DNA of 64,000 nt, taken from a virus. The position numbers and the translations under genes were made by a program. Where the stretch lies: positions 1-64,000 of IMG/VR virus record IMGVR_UViG_3300027963_000061; one strand, given 5' to 3'. Positions 1-8,437 of this stretch are shown piece after piece. The notes under the pieces were generated by a model. It saw only the letters and a program-made list of their open reading frames with translations. It was not told where the DNA came from and searched no databases. The number at the start of each line of letters is the position of its first letter. The first letter of the stretch is position 1.

Positions 1-1245
1 AGCGGAACAGATGGCACATCAGGTACTTCAGGTACAGATGGAACTTCAGGAACTAGCGGTACAGATGGAACTTCAGGTACAGACGGAACTTCAGGAACTA
101 GCGGAACAGATGGCACATCAGGAACTAGCGGTACAGATGGAACTTCAGGTACAGACGGAACTTCAGGAACTAGCGGTACAGATGGCACATCAGGTACTTC
201 AGGTACAGATGGAACTTCAGGAACTAGCGGTACAGATGGCACATCAGGTACTTCAGGTACAGATGGCACATCAGGTACTTCAGGAACAAGTGGAACAGAC
301 GGAACTTCAGGAACTAGCGGAACAGATGGAACTTCAGGAACTAGCGGTACAGACGGAACTTCAGGTACTTCAGGAACAAGTGGAACAGACGGAACTTCAG
401 GAACTAGCGGAACAGATGGAACTTCAGGAACTAGCGGTTCAGACGGTAGCTCAGGAACTAGCGGAACAGACGGAACTTCAGGTTCTTCAGGAACAAGCGG
501 TACAGACGGTTCATCAGGAACTAGCGGAACAGATGGTTCAAGCGGTACTTCAGGTACGGATGGTTCATCAGGAACAAGCGGAGCAGACGGCTCAAGTGGA
601 ACTTCAGGAACAAGTGGTATAAGTGGTGTAAATGGAACAAACGGAACGTCAGGTTCTTCAGGAACATCTGGTTCAAGTGGTTCATCAGGAACTAGCGGTT
701 CAGATGGCTCATCAGGAACAAGTGGAAGTTCAGGTTCTTCAGGAACATCTGGCTCAAGTGGTTCAGATGGCTCATCAGGAACTAGCGGTAGCTCAGGTTC
801 ATCGGGAACATCGGGTTCAGACGGTAGCTCAGGAACAAGTGGAACAGACGGAACTTCAGGAACTAGCGGTACAGACGGAACTTCAGGTACTTCAGGAACA
901 AGTGGAACAGACGGAACTTCAGGAACTAGCGGTACAGATGGCACATCAGGTACTTCAGGTACAGACGGAACTTCAGGAACTAGCGGTACAGACGGAACTT
1001 CAGGTACTTCAGGAACAAGTGGAACAGACGGAACTTCAGGAACTAGCGGTACAGATGGCACATCAGGAACTTCAGGTACAGACGGTTCTTCAGGAACTAG
1101 TGGAACAGACGGGACTTCAGGTTCAAGCGGTTCATCAGGAACTAGTGGAACAGACGGGACTTCAGGTTCAAGCGGTTCATCAGGAACTAGTGGAACAGAT
1201 GGTTCTTCAGGAACCTCAGGTACGGATGGAACATCAGGAACATCT
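1..1245 (+). repeat. GTS/GTD triplet-coding repeat block 1
   Basis: The block holds about 415 codons of tandem Gly-X-Y units, mostly GTS, GTD and GSS, in frame 1. Synonymous codons for Ser (tca, tct, agc, agt) and Gly are mixed, so long exact DNA repeats are broken up. Other frames stay open only because the repeat units lack stops. Confidence 0.9.
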
Positions 1246-4200
1246 GCATTAATTTGTACACCATTCTTAGCTGGTGATTATTATTTTCAGGCGGTAAATA
1301 CAACTTATAATGGGCCATCGTATTCAAATATGTCATGGGGTCCTGGACAAACATTAAGTGTATATGCACCTGATGATGTTATTGAATATATCTTTATTAG
1401 TGGTTATACCGCTTCAACGGGTACGTTAATTGCGGGTATTACATATTCTTCAAATCCTGGTTATAAAACACAAGCGGGTGTTACACTTTGTCTTGCGGGT
1501 GAGCAAGGTACTAATGGAACTTCAGGTACAAGTGGAACAGATGGTTCATCAGGAACTAGCGGAACAGATGGTTCTTCAGGAACTAGTGGAACAGATGGTT
1601 CTTCAGGAACTTCAGGTTCAAGTGGTTCTTCAGGAACTAGTGGTACAGACGGAACTTCAGGTTCAAGTGGTTCTTCAGGAACTAGCGGAACAGATGGTTC
1701 ATCAGGAACTAGTGGTACTTCAGGCACAGATGGTTCATCAGGAACTAGTGGTACTTCAGGTACAGACGGTTCTTCAGGAACTAGTGGAACAGATGGTTCT
1801 TCAGGAACTTCAGGTACAGATGGTTCATCAGGAACAAGCGGTACAGACGGTAGCTCAGGAACAAGTGGTTCTTCAGGAACTTCAGGTACAGATGGTTCAT
1901 CAGGAACTTCAGGTAGCTCAGGAACAGATGGTTCATCAGGAACAAGTGGTAGCTCAGGAACAGATGGTTCATCAGGAACAAGTGGTAGCTCAGGTACAGA
2001 TGGTTCATCAGGAACTTCAGGTAGCTCAGGAACAGATGGTTCATCAGGAACAAGTGGTAGCTCAGGAACAGATGGTTCATCAGGAACAAGTGGTAGCTCA
2101 GGTACAGATGGTTCATCAGGAACTTCAGGTAGCTCAGGAACAGATGGTTCATCAGGAACAAGTGGTAGCTCAGGTACAGATGGTTCATCAGGAACTTCAG
2201 GAAGCTCAGGTTCATCAGGAACAAGCGGTTCAGATGGTTCTTCAGGAACTAGTGGAAGCTCAGGTTCATCAGGAACTAGTGGAAGCTCAGGTTCTTCAGG
2301 AACAAGTGGTAGCTCAGGCTCATCAGGAACATCGGGTTCAGACGGTAGCTCAGGAACTTCAGGAAGCTCAGGTTCATCAGGAACAAGCGGTTCAAGCGGT
2401 TCATCAGGAACAAGTGGTTCAGATGGTTCTTCAGGTACTTCAGGAAGCTCAGGTTCTTCAGGAACTAGCGGTTCATCAGGAACTAGCGGTAGCTCAGGTT
2501 CAAGTGGTTCAGATGGCTCTTCAGGAACTTCAGGTAGCTCAGGTTCTTCAGGAACATCAGGCTCAAGTGGTTCATCAGGAACTAGCGGTAGCTCAGGTTC
2601 AAGTGGAACATCTGGCTCAAGTGGTTCAGATGGCTCTTCAGGAACTTCAGGAAGCTCAGGTAGCTCAGGTTCTTCAGGAACTTCAGGAAGCTCAGGTTCA
2701 TCAGGAACAAGCGGTTCAGATGGTTCTTCAGGAACTAGTGGAAGCTCAGGTTCATCAGGAACAAGTGGAAGCTCAGGTTCTTCAGGAACAAGTGGTAGCT
2801 CAGGCTCATCAGGAACATCGGGTTCAGACGGTAGCTCAGGAACAAGTGGCTCAAGCGGTTCTTCAGGAACTAGCGGTTCATCAGGAACTAGCGGTAGCTC
2901 AGGTTCAAGTGGAACATCTGGCTCAAGTGGTTCAGATGGCTCTTCAGGAACTTCAGGTAGCTCAGGTTCTTCAGGAACTAGCGGTTCATCAGGAACTAGC
3001 GGTAGCTCAGGTTCAAGTGGAACATCTGGCTCAAGTGGTTCAGATGGCTCTTCAGGAACATCAGGCTCAAGTGGTTCATCAGGAACTAGCGGTAGCTCAG
3101 GTTCAAGTGGAACATCTGGCTCAAGTGGTTCAGATGGCTCTTCAGGAACTTCAGGTAGCTCAGGTTCTTCAGGAACTAGCGGTTCAAGTGGTTCTTCAGG
3201 TAGCTCAGGTTCATCAGGAACATCTGGCTCAAGTGGTTCATCAGGAACATCGGGTAGTTCAGGTTCATCAGGAACTAGCGGAAGCTCAGGCTCATCGGGA
3301 ACATCTGGTTCAAGCGGAACAAGTGGTTCATCAGGAACATCAGGTAGCTCAGGTTCATCAGGAACGAGTGGTTCAAGTGGAACTTCAGGTAGTTCAGGTT
3401 CTTCGGGCTCTTCAGGAACAAGTGGAAGCTCAGGTTCTTCAGGAACATCTGGTTCAAGTGGTTCATCAGGAACATCTGGTTCTTCAGGAACATCTGGTTC
3501 AAGCGGAACAAGTGGTTCAAGTGGAACTTCAGGTAGTTCAGGTTCTTCGGGCTCTTCAGGAACAAGTGGAAGCTCAGGTTCTTCAGGAACATCTGGTTCA
3601 AGCGGAACAAGTGGTTCATCAGGAACTAGTGGAAGTTCAGGTTCTTCAGGTAGCTCAGGTTCTTCAGGAACAAGTGGTTCATCAGGAACATCAGGTAGCT
3701 CAGGTTCTTCGGGTTCTTCAGGAACAAGTGGAAGCTCAGGTTCTTCAGGAACAAGTGGTAGCTCAGGCTCATCGGGAACATCTGGCTCAAGCGGTTCATC
3801 TGGAACATCTGGTTCAAGCGGAACAAGTGGAAGTTCAGGAACATCTGGTTCATCAGGAACTAGCGGAAGCTCAGGTTCTTCAGGAACATCTGGTTCAAGT
3901 GGTTCATCAGGAACAAGTGGAAGCTCAGGTTCTTCAGGAACTAGCGGAAGCTCAGGTTCATCAGGAACAAGTGGTAGCTCAGGTTCATCAGGAACTAGCG
4001 GAAGCTCAGGTTCATCAGGGACAAGTGGTTCGGCGTTAATTAATAGTAATGTTGATAACTTTGTTCTAACTGCGACAGGAACTGCGGGAACAATCCAAGG
4101 TGAACCAAATATGAGATTTGATAGTACTAATTTCTATCTAAGTTCATATTCAGGTGGAACAGTGACTACAGGAACATCAACTTTGGTAACGATAGTAGCG

Positions 4201-4446
4201 GCATCAGGAGTATCTGCAAACTTCAACTATTATGTTTCTGATGGAACAAACAAAAGAGCTGGAACTGTAATGTCAGTATGGGATGGTTCAACAACCGAAT
4301 ACACTGATTATTCAACACCTGATATCGGAGGAGCAACAACAGGTATCTCATTCCGAACAACAGTAAGTGGTAGTGATATACTATTCCAAGCAGTTGTGAC
4401 ATCAGGAACTTGGACAGTCAAAGTCGGAAGTAGAATTGTATTCTAA
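1..4446 (+). CDS. Tail fibre / adhesin with Gly-Thr-Ser triplet repeats (5' partial)
   Basis: The reading frame is open from base 1, so the true start lies upstream of the window. The first in-frame ATG at 1330 sits inside a continuous protein and is not the start. Order: a Gly-[Thr/Ser]-[Ser/Asp] block to about 1245 rich in GTD and GTS units, a non-repetitive domain of about 86 residues (1246-1503), a second and much longer triplet block to about 4029, then a C-terminal domain of about 139 residues. The C-terminal domain opens with a TATGTAGT motif also found after the repeat in the next gene. This layout (long repetitive shaft, small globular end) fits a virion fibre acting outside the cell in host binding. 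Ser and Thr make up well over half of the shaft, so it is a plausible O-glycosylation acceptor. An intrinsic terminator follows. The fibre role is inferred from composition and neighbours. Confidence 0.8.
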   Translation, partial: SGTDGTSGTSGTDGTSGTSGTDGTSGTDGTSGTSGTDGTSGTSGTDGTSGTDGTSGTSGTDGTSGTSGTDGTSGTSGTDGTSGTSGTDGTSGTSGTSGTDGTSGTSGTDGTSGTSGTDGTSGTSGTSGTDGTSGTSGTDGTSGTSGSDGSSGTSGTDGTSGSSGTSGTDGSSGTSGTDGSSGTSGTDGSSGTSGADGSSGTSGTSGISGVNGTNGTSGSSGTSGSSGSSGTSGSDGSSGTSGSSGSSGTSGSSGSDGSSGTSGSSGSSGTSGSDGSSGTSGTDGTSGTSGTDGTSGTSGTSGTDGTSGTSGTDGTSGTSGTDGTSGTSGTDGTSGTSGTSGTDGTSGTSGTDGTSGTSGTDGSSGTSGTDGTSGSSGSSGTSGTDGTSGSSGSSGTSGTDGSSGTSGTDGTSGTSALICTPFLAGDYYFQAVNTTYNGPSYSNMSWGPGQTLSVYAPDDVIEYIFISGYTASTGTLIAGITYSSNPGYKTQAGVTLCLAGEQGTNGTSGTSGTDGSSGTSGTDGSSGTSGTDGSSGTSGSSGSSGTSGTDGTSGSSGSSGTSGTDGSSGTSGTSGTDGSSGTSGTSGTDGSSGTSGTDGSSGTSGTDGSSGTSGTDGSSGTSGSSGTSGTDGSSGTSGSSGTDGSSGTSGSSGTDGSSGTSGSSGTDGSSGTSGSSGTDGSSGTSGSSGTDGSSGTSGSSGTDGSSGTSGSSGTDGSSGTSGSSGTDGSSGTSGSSGSSGTSGSDGSSGTSGSSGSSGTSGSSGSSGTSGSSGSSGTSGSDGSSGTSGSSGSSGTSGSSGSSGTSGSDGSSGTSGSSGSSGTSGSSGTSGSSGSSGSDGSSGTSGSSGSSGTSGSSGSSGTSGSSGSSGTSGSSGSDGSSGTSGSSGSSGSSGTSGSSGSSGTSGSDGSSGTSGSSGSSGTSGSSGSSGTSGSSGSSGTSGSDGSSGTSGSSGSSGTSGSSGTSGSSGSSGTSGSSGSDGSSGTSGSSGSSGTSGSSGTSGSSGSSGTSGSSGSDGSSGTSGSSGSSGTSGSSGSSGTSGSSGSDGSSGTSGSSGSSGTSGSSGSSGSSGSSGTSGSSGSSGTSGSSGSSGTSGSSGSSGTSGSSGTSGSSGTSGSSGSSGTSGSSGTSGSSGSSGSSGTSGSSGSSGTSGSSGSSGTSGSSGTSGSSGTSGSSGTSGSSGSSGSSGTSGSSGSSGTSGSSGTSGSSGTSGSSGSSGSSGSSGTSGSSGTSGSSGSSGSSGTSGSSGSSGTSGSSGSSGTSGSSGSSGTSGSSGTSGSSGTSGSSGTSGSSGSSGTSGSSGSSGTSGSSGSSGTSGSSGSSGTSGSSGSSGTSGSSGSSGTSGSALINSNVDNFVLTATGTAGTIQGEPNMRFDSTNFYLSSYSGGTVTTGTSTLVTIVAASGVSANFNYYVSDGTNKRAGTVMSVWDGSTTEYTDYSTPDIGGATTGISFRTTVSGSDILFQAVVTSGTWTVKVGSRIVF
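1504..4029 (+). repeat. GTS/GSS triplet-coding repeat block 2
   Basis: The block holds about 840 codons of Gly-[Thr/Ser]-[Ser/Asp] triplets. Asp-containing GTD and GSD units are common in the first half and vanish after about 3150, leaving pure GSS/GTS. This gradient suggests repeated local expansion of different unit types. Confidence 0.9.
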
Positions 4447-4464
4447 CTTTAAAAATAATGAAAT

Positions 4465-4497
4465 AAAAAACCACACCCTTAAAAGTGTGGTTTTTTT
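4465..4497 (+). terminator. Intrinsic terminator after fibre gene 1
   Basis: The stem AAAACCACAC pairs with GTGTGGTTTT around a short CCTTAAAA loop, followed by a run of seven T. It lies 19 bases after the stop codon. Confidence 0.9.
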
Positions 4498-4533
4498 ATT
4501 TTGATAAACCTATAACATTTATGTAAAGTTTAA

Positions 4534-4547
4534 TATTTATAGAGTAA
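4534..4547 (+). promoter_or_regulatory. Putative late promoter box TATTTATAGAGTAA
   Basis: The 14-base box TATTTATAGAGTAA recurs exactly at 21904-21917 and with one change at 62331-62344. Each copy lies upstream of a fibre gene, here 62 bases before the ATG. It does not match the Bacteroidota -7 box, so a different sigma factor is inferred. Confidence 0.5.
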
Positions 4548-4595
4548 TAAACATAAAAGATTTTTTCTTTTGGAAAGTGAAAAAAGGAAAACAAC

Positions 4596-7500
4596 ATGGC
4601 AAACGAATTTGTAGCCCGTAACGGTATAAAAGTTTTGGTGGTCCCAAGTGGAAGTTCATCAAATCAAGTCGTGGTATGGAACGCGACAACGAATCAATTA
4701 GAAAGAAGAACTGATGCTGGTACCTCAGGTTCTTCAGGAACAAGTGGGTCATCAGGTTCTTCAGGAACGTCTGGTTCAAGTGGTACGTCAGGTTCTTCAG
4801 GAACATCGGGTAGTTCAGGTTCTTCTGGAACATCAGGTTCAAGTGGTTCATCAGGAACATCAGGTTCAAGTGGTTCATCAGGAACGTCAGGTTCATCAGG
4901 AACAAGTGGTTCATCAGGAACAGCTGGCTCATCAGGTTCTTCAGGAACGTCAGGTTCAAGTGGTTCATCAGGAACAAGCGGTAGTTCAGGTTCATCGGGA
5001 ACATCTGGTTCAAGTGGTACATCAGGTTCATCAGGAACAAGTGGTTCATCAGGAACAAGTGGTTCATCAGGAACAAGTGGTAGCTCAGGCTCATCAGGAA
5101 CATCAGGTTCAAGTGGTTCATCAGGAACGTCTGGCTCAAGTGGTTCTTCAGGTACAAGTGGTTCATCAGGAACTGCTGGTTCTTCAGGAACCTCAGGTTC
5201 AAGTGGTTCATCAGGTTCTTCAGGTTCATCAGGAACATCAGGTTCAAGTGGTTCATCAGGTTCTTCAGGTTCAAGTGGTACATCAGGTTCTTCAGGAACC
5301 TCTGGTTCAAGCGGAACAAGTGGTAGCTCAGGTTCTTCAGGAACTTCAGGTAGCTCAGGTTCATCAGGAACAAGTGGTAGTTCAGGTTCTTCAGGAACAT
5401 CTGGTTCAAGTGGTACGTCAGGTTCTTCAGGAACATCAGGTAGCTCAGGTTCATCAGGTAGTTCAGGTTCATCAGGAACTTCAGGTAGCTCAGGTTCATC
5501 AGGAACAAGTGGCTCTTCGGGAACAAGTGGCTCAAGTGGGACTTCAGGTTCATCAGGAACATCAGGTTCAAGCGGTTCATCAGGAACAAGTGGTAGCTCA
5601 GGTTCATCAGGAACGTCTGGCTCATCAGGTTCATCAGGAACGTCTGGTTCAAGTGGAACATCTGGTTCTTCAGGAACAGCTGGTTCTTCAGGTTCTTCAG
5701 GTAGCTCAGGTTCTTCGGGAACATCAGGTTCTTCTGGTTCTTCAGGAACAAGTGGTTCAAGTGGTTCTTCAGGAACATCTGGTTCAAGTGGTTCTTCAGG
5801 AACATCTGGTTCAAGTGGTACGTCAGGTTCAAGCGGAACAAGCGGTAGTTCAGGTTCATCGGGAACATCAGGTAGTTCAGGTTCATCAGGAACAAGCGGT
5901 TCAAGTGGAACCTCTGGTTCTTCAGGAACAGCTGGCTCATCAGGTTCATCAGGTAGCTCAGGTTCTTCAGGAACTTCAGGTAGCTCAGGTTCATCAGGTA
6001 GTTCAGGTTCTTCAGGAACTAGTGGTTCAAGTGGAACAGCTGGTTCATCAGGTAGTTCAGGTTCTTCAGGTAGTTCAGGTTCTTCAGGTAGTTCAGGTTC
6101 TTCAGGTAGTTCAGGTTCTTCAGGAACAAGTGGTTCAAGTGGAACATCAGGTTCTTCAGGAACAGCTGGTTCATCTGGCTCATCAGGAACAAGTGGTAGC
6201 TCAGGTTCTTCAGGAACAAGTGGTAGCTCAGGTTCTTCAGGAACAAGTGGTTCAAGTGGAACATCTGGTTCATCAGGAACGGCTGGCTCATCAGGTAGTT
6301 CAGGTTCATCAGGAACAAGTGGAAGCTCGGGTTCTTCGGGAACTTCAGGTGTATCAGGAGCGTCAGGGACATCAGGTTCATCAGGAACGTCTGGTTCATC
6401 AGGAACGTCTGGTTCATCAGGAACAGCTGGCTCGTCTGGTTCATCAGGAACTTCAGGTTCAAGTGGTTCATCAGGTTCAAGTGGTTCATCAGGAACTTCA
6501 GGTATAAATGGTTCATCGGGAACATCAGGTTCTTCAGGAACAGCTGGCTCATCAGGTTCATCAGGTAGCTCAGGTTCTTCTGGTTCTTCAGGAACAAGTG
6601 GTAGTTCAGGTTCATCAGGAAGTTCAGGTTCATCAGGAACAAGTGGCTCAAGTGGTTCTTCAGGTAGCTCAGGTTCTTCAGGTAGTTCAGGTAGCTCAGG
6701 TTCTTCAGGAAAGTCAGGTTCATCAGGAACGTCTGGTTCAAGTGGAACATCTGGTTCATCAGGAACATCTGGTTCTTCGGGAACTGCTGGTTCATCAGGT
6801 TCATCAGGAACTTCAGGAAGCTCAGGTTCATCAGGAACTTCAGGTAGTTCAGGTTCATCTGGAACTTCAGGTATAAATGGTTCATCGGGAACATCAGGTT
6901 CTTCAGGAACAGCTGGCTCATCAGGTTCATCAGGTAGCTCAGGTTCTTCTGGTTCTTCAGGAACAAGTGGTAGCTCGGGTTCTAGTGGTACTTCAGGTAG
7001 TTCTGGTACATCTGGTTCTTCAGGAACAGCTGGCTCATCAGGTTCATCAGGTAGCTCAGGTTCTTCTGGTTCTTCAGGAACAAGTGGTAGTTCAGGTTCA
7101 TCAGGAACGTCTGGTTCAAGTGGTTCTTCAGGAACATCAGGTAGCTCAGGAACATCAGGTAGCTCAGGAACATCAGGTAGCTCAGGAACATCAGGTTCAA
7201 GCGGTTCTAGTGGTAGTTCAGGTTCAAGTGGAACATCAGGTTCAAGTGGAACATCAGGTTCTTCTGGTTCAAGTGGAACAAGTGGTAGCTCAGGTTCATC
7301 AGGAACTTCAGGAAACTCAGCGGTTGTAAATAACAATACAAATACTTTTGTTGTTACGGCAACAGGAACAGCAGGAACAGTTCAAGGTAACGCAGGTCTT
7401 AGATATGATGGTTCAACATTGAATGTAACAGGGGATACCACAATGACAGGAGCTTTAACCGCAGCATCAAAATCATTTGACATCCCTCACCCAACAAAAG

Positions 7501-7799
7501 AAGGATTCAGATTAAGATACGGTGTGTTAGAAGGACCAGAACATGGAGTATACGTTAGAGGTATTGCAACATCAAAAGTAATAGAATTACCTGATTATTG
7601 GACAGGATTAGTTCACGAAAATAGTATAACAATTCAATTGACACCAATAGGTTCAGCAACACTACATTATCTTGTTAAGATTGAAGATAATAAAATTTAC
7701 ATAGATTCTGAAACATCAGTTATAAATGTTAGTTTCTTCATACAAGCAGAACGTAAAGATGTTGAAAAAGTATTGATAGAATACAAAGAACAAGACTAA
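4596..7799 (+). CDS. Tail fibre with Gly-Ser-Thr triplet repeats and shared C-terminal module
   Basis: This protein has 1067 residues. Residues 1-43 are a non-repetitive head beginning MANEFVARNG, shared with the gene at 7842, so it is probably the attachment end. About 44-905 is an almost unbroken shaft of GTS, GSS and occasional GTA triplets, with rare GIN, GVS and GKS interruptions. The last 160 residues start with a TATGTAGT motif and end in a roughly 110-residue module beginning SFDIPHPTKEG, shared with the C-terminus of the gene at 11180. The shared head and tail modules suggest fibres built from interchangeable parts. The start ATG is preceded by an A-rich leader, as expected in Bacteroidota. 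Virion location is inferred; the repeat structure is directly visible. Confidence 0.85.
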   Translation: MANEFVARNGIKVLVVPSGSSSNQVVVWNATTNQLERRTDAGTSGSSGTSGSSGSSGTSGSSGTSGSSGTSGSSGSSGTSGSSGSSGTSGSSGSSGTSGSSGTSGSSGTAGSSGSSGTSGSSGSSGTSGSSGSSGTSGSSGTSGSSGTSGSSGTSGSSGTSGSSGSSGTSGSSGSSGTSGSSGSSGTSGSSGTAGSSGTSGSSGSSGSSGSSGTSGSSGSSGSSGSSGTSGSSGTSGSSGTSGSSGSSGTSGSSGSSGTSGSSGSSGTSGSSGTSGSSGTSGSSGSSGSSGSSGTSGSSGSSGTSGSSGTSGSSGTSGSSGTSGSSGSSGTSGSSGSSGTSGSSGSSGTSGSSGTSGSSGTAGSSGSSGSSGSSGTSGSSGSSGTSGSSGSSGTSGSSGSSGTSGSSGTSGSSGTSGSSGSSGTSGSSGSSGTSGSSGTSGSSGTAGSSGSSGSSGSSGTSGSSGSSGSSGSSGTSGSSGTAGSSGSSGSSGSSGSSGSSGSSGSSGSSGTSGSSGTSGSSGTAGSSGSSGTSGSSGSSGTSGSSGSSGTSGSSGTSGSSGTAGSSGSSGSSGTSGSSGSSGTSGVSGASGTSGSSGTSGSSGTSGSSGTAGSSGSSGTSGSSGSSGSSGSSGTSGINGSSGTSGSSGTAGSSGSSGSSGSSGSSGTSGSSGSSGSSGSSGTSGSSGSSGSSGSSGSSGSSGSSGKSGSSGTSGSSGTSGSSGTSGSSGTAGSSGSSGTSGSSGSSGTSGSSGSSGTSGINGSSGTSGSSGTAGSSGSSGSSGSSGSSGTSGSSGSSGTSGSSGTSGSSGTAGSSGSSGSSGSSGSSGTSGSSGSSGTSGSSGSSGTSGSSGTSGSSGTSGSSGTSGSSGSSGSSGSSGTSGSSGTSGSSGSSGTSGSSGSSGTSGNSAVVNNNTNTFVVTATGTAGTVQGNAGLRYDGSTLNVTGDTTMTGALTAASKSFDIPHPTKEGFRLRYGVLEGPEHGVYVRGIATSKVIELPDYWTGLVHENSITIQLTPIGSATLHYLVKIEDNKIYIDSETSVINVSFFIQAERKDVEKVLIEYKEQD
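4725..7313 (+). repeat. GSS/GTS triplet-coding repeat block
   Basis: The block holds about 860 codons of Gly-X-Ser triplets. The opposite strand carries an 880-codon open frame of Glu/Pro/Leu/Val codons, which is a by-product of the repeat composition and not a gene. Confidence 0.9.
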
Positions 7800-7805
7800 T
7801 AAAAC

Positions 7806-7825
7806 GGGAGAGGGAAACCTCTCCC
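7806..7825 (+). terminator. GC-rich hairpin, weak intrinsic terminator
   Basis: The perfect eight-base stem GGGAGAGG/CCTCTCCC is closed by a GAAA tetraloop and followed by TTAATTT. The T-run is poor, so partial termination or mRNA-end protection between two fibre genes is as likely as full termination. Confidence 0.55.
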
Positions 7826-7841
7826 TTAATTTCAGAAAATA

Positions 7842-8420
7842 ATGGCGAACGAATTTATTGTACGAAATGGGTTGAAATCCTTAGGGGGAATCACATTTCC
7901 TGCTACAGGGATTAATGCAACTTATACTGTAGGTGTTAATGATTATTTAATAGATATTACAGGTAATACTATTACAGTAACTCTACCGACTGCTGTTGGA
8001 GTTAATGGTAAGAACTATGTTATTAAAAATAGAGGTACTGGTGTTGTTACCGTAGCAACAACCTCAAGTCAAACAATTGATAGTGCAAATACAAAAAGTT
8101 TAAATAATAACGACAGTATTGAAGTTATAAGTGACGGTAGTAATTGGATTATTGCTGCAGGAACAGGAACTGTGACAAGTTCAACAACAGCTAAATCTGG
8201 TGTTGCTTCAAATACAACATTTACAGGTACACCTCTAAATTATCAGGTATTATTTACTTCTGAATTTCCTAACACAAATTATTCAGTAACCATAACAGGG
8301 GGGGACGCTAGAGTATGGACGGTAGAAAGTGTGACGGTAAATGGATTTATAATTAATTCAAATAGTAATACTGGTCTACTTTATTCCACTTATTGGATTG
8401 CAACACTAAATGTGTCCTAA
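7842..8420 (+). CDS. Small virion protein sharing the MANEF head with fibre
   Basis: This 192-residue protein begins MANEFIVRNGLKSLGG, closely matching the head of the fibre at 4596, but it has no repeat shaft. The middle (about 30-110) is Thr/Val/Asn-rich with alternating hydrophobic residues typical of beta-helical or beta-sandwich phage appendage proteins, and contains a TITVTLPTA-type motif common in fibre domains. It probably uses the same docking site on the tail as its neighbour, so it may be an alternative or accessory fibre tip. It follows a hairpin at 7806 and precedes a Pro/Thr-rich gene by 17 bases. Exact function is unknown. Confidence 0.7.
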   Translation: MANEFIVRNGLKSLGGITFPATGINATYTVGVNDYLIDITGNTITVTLPTAVGVNGKNYVIKNRGTGVVTVATTSSQTIDSANTKSLNNNDSIEVISDGSNWIIAAGTGTVTSSTTAKSGVASNTTFTGTPLNYQVLFTSEFPNTNYSVTITGGDARVWTVESVTVNGFIINSNSNTGLLYSTYWIATLNVS

Positions 8421-8437
8421 GTAAATAAAGTTAAATA

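Noticed and set aside
1-4029. Possible CRISPR-like array
   Set aside because: Repeats are direct, coding, of triplet period and without spacers of constant length.
1430-4039. 869-codon plus-strand open frame rich in Gln/Val/Leu
   Set aside because: It is the second frame of the GTS repeat; the frame-1 protein is continuous with non-repetitive ends, and this frame has none.
4537-5994. 485-codon minus-strand open frame rich in Asn/Leu/Met/Phe
   Set aside because: Another shadow of the same repeat block.
4694-7336. 880-codon minus-strand open frame of Pro/Glu/Leu/Val
   Set aside because: Antisense image of the Gly-Ser-Thr repeat; it ends where the repeat ends and has no independent domain.
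7806-7825. Riboswitch or small RNA at the GC-rich hairpin
   Set aside because: Only a simple stem-loop is present, with no further conserved structure.
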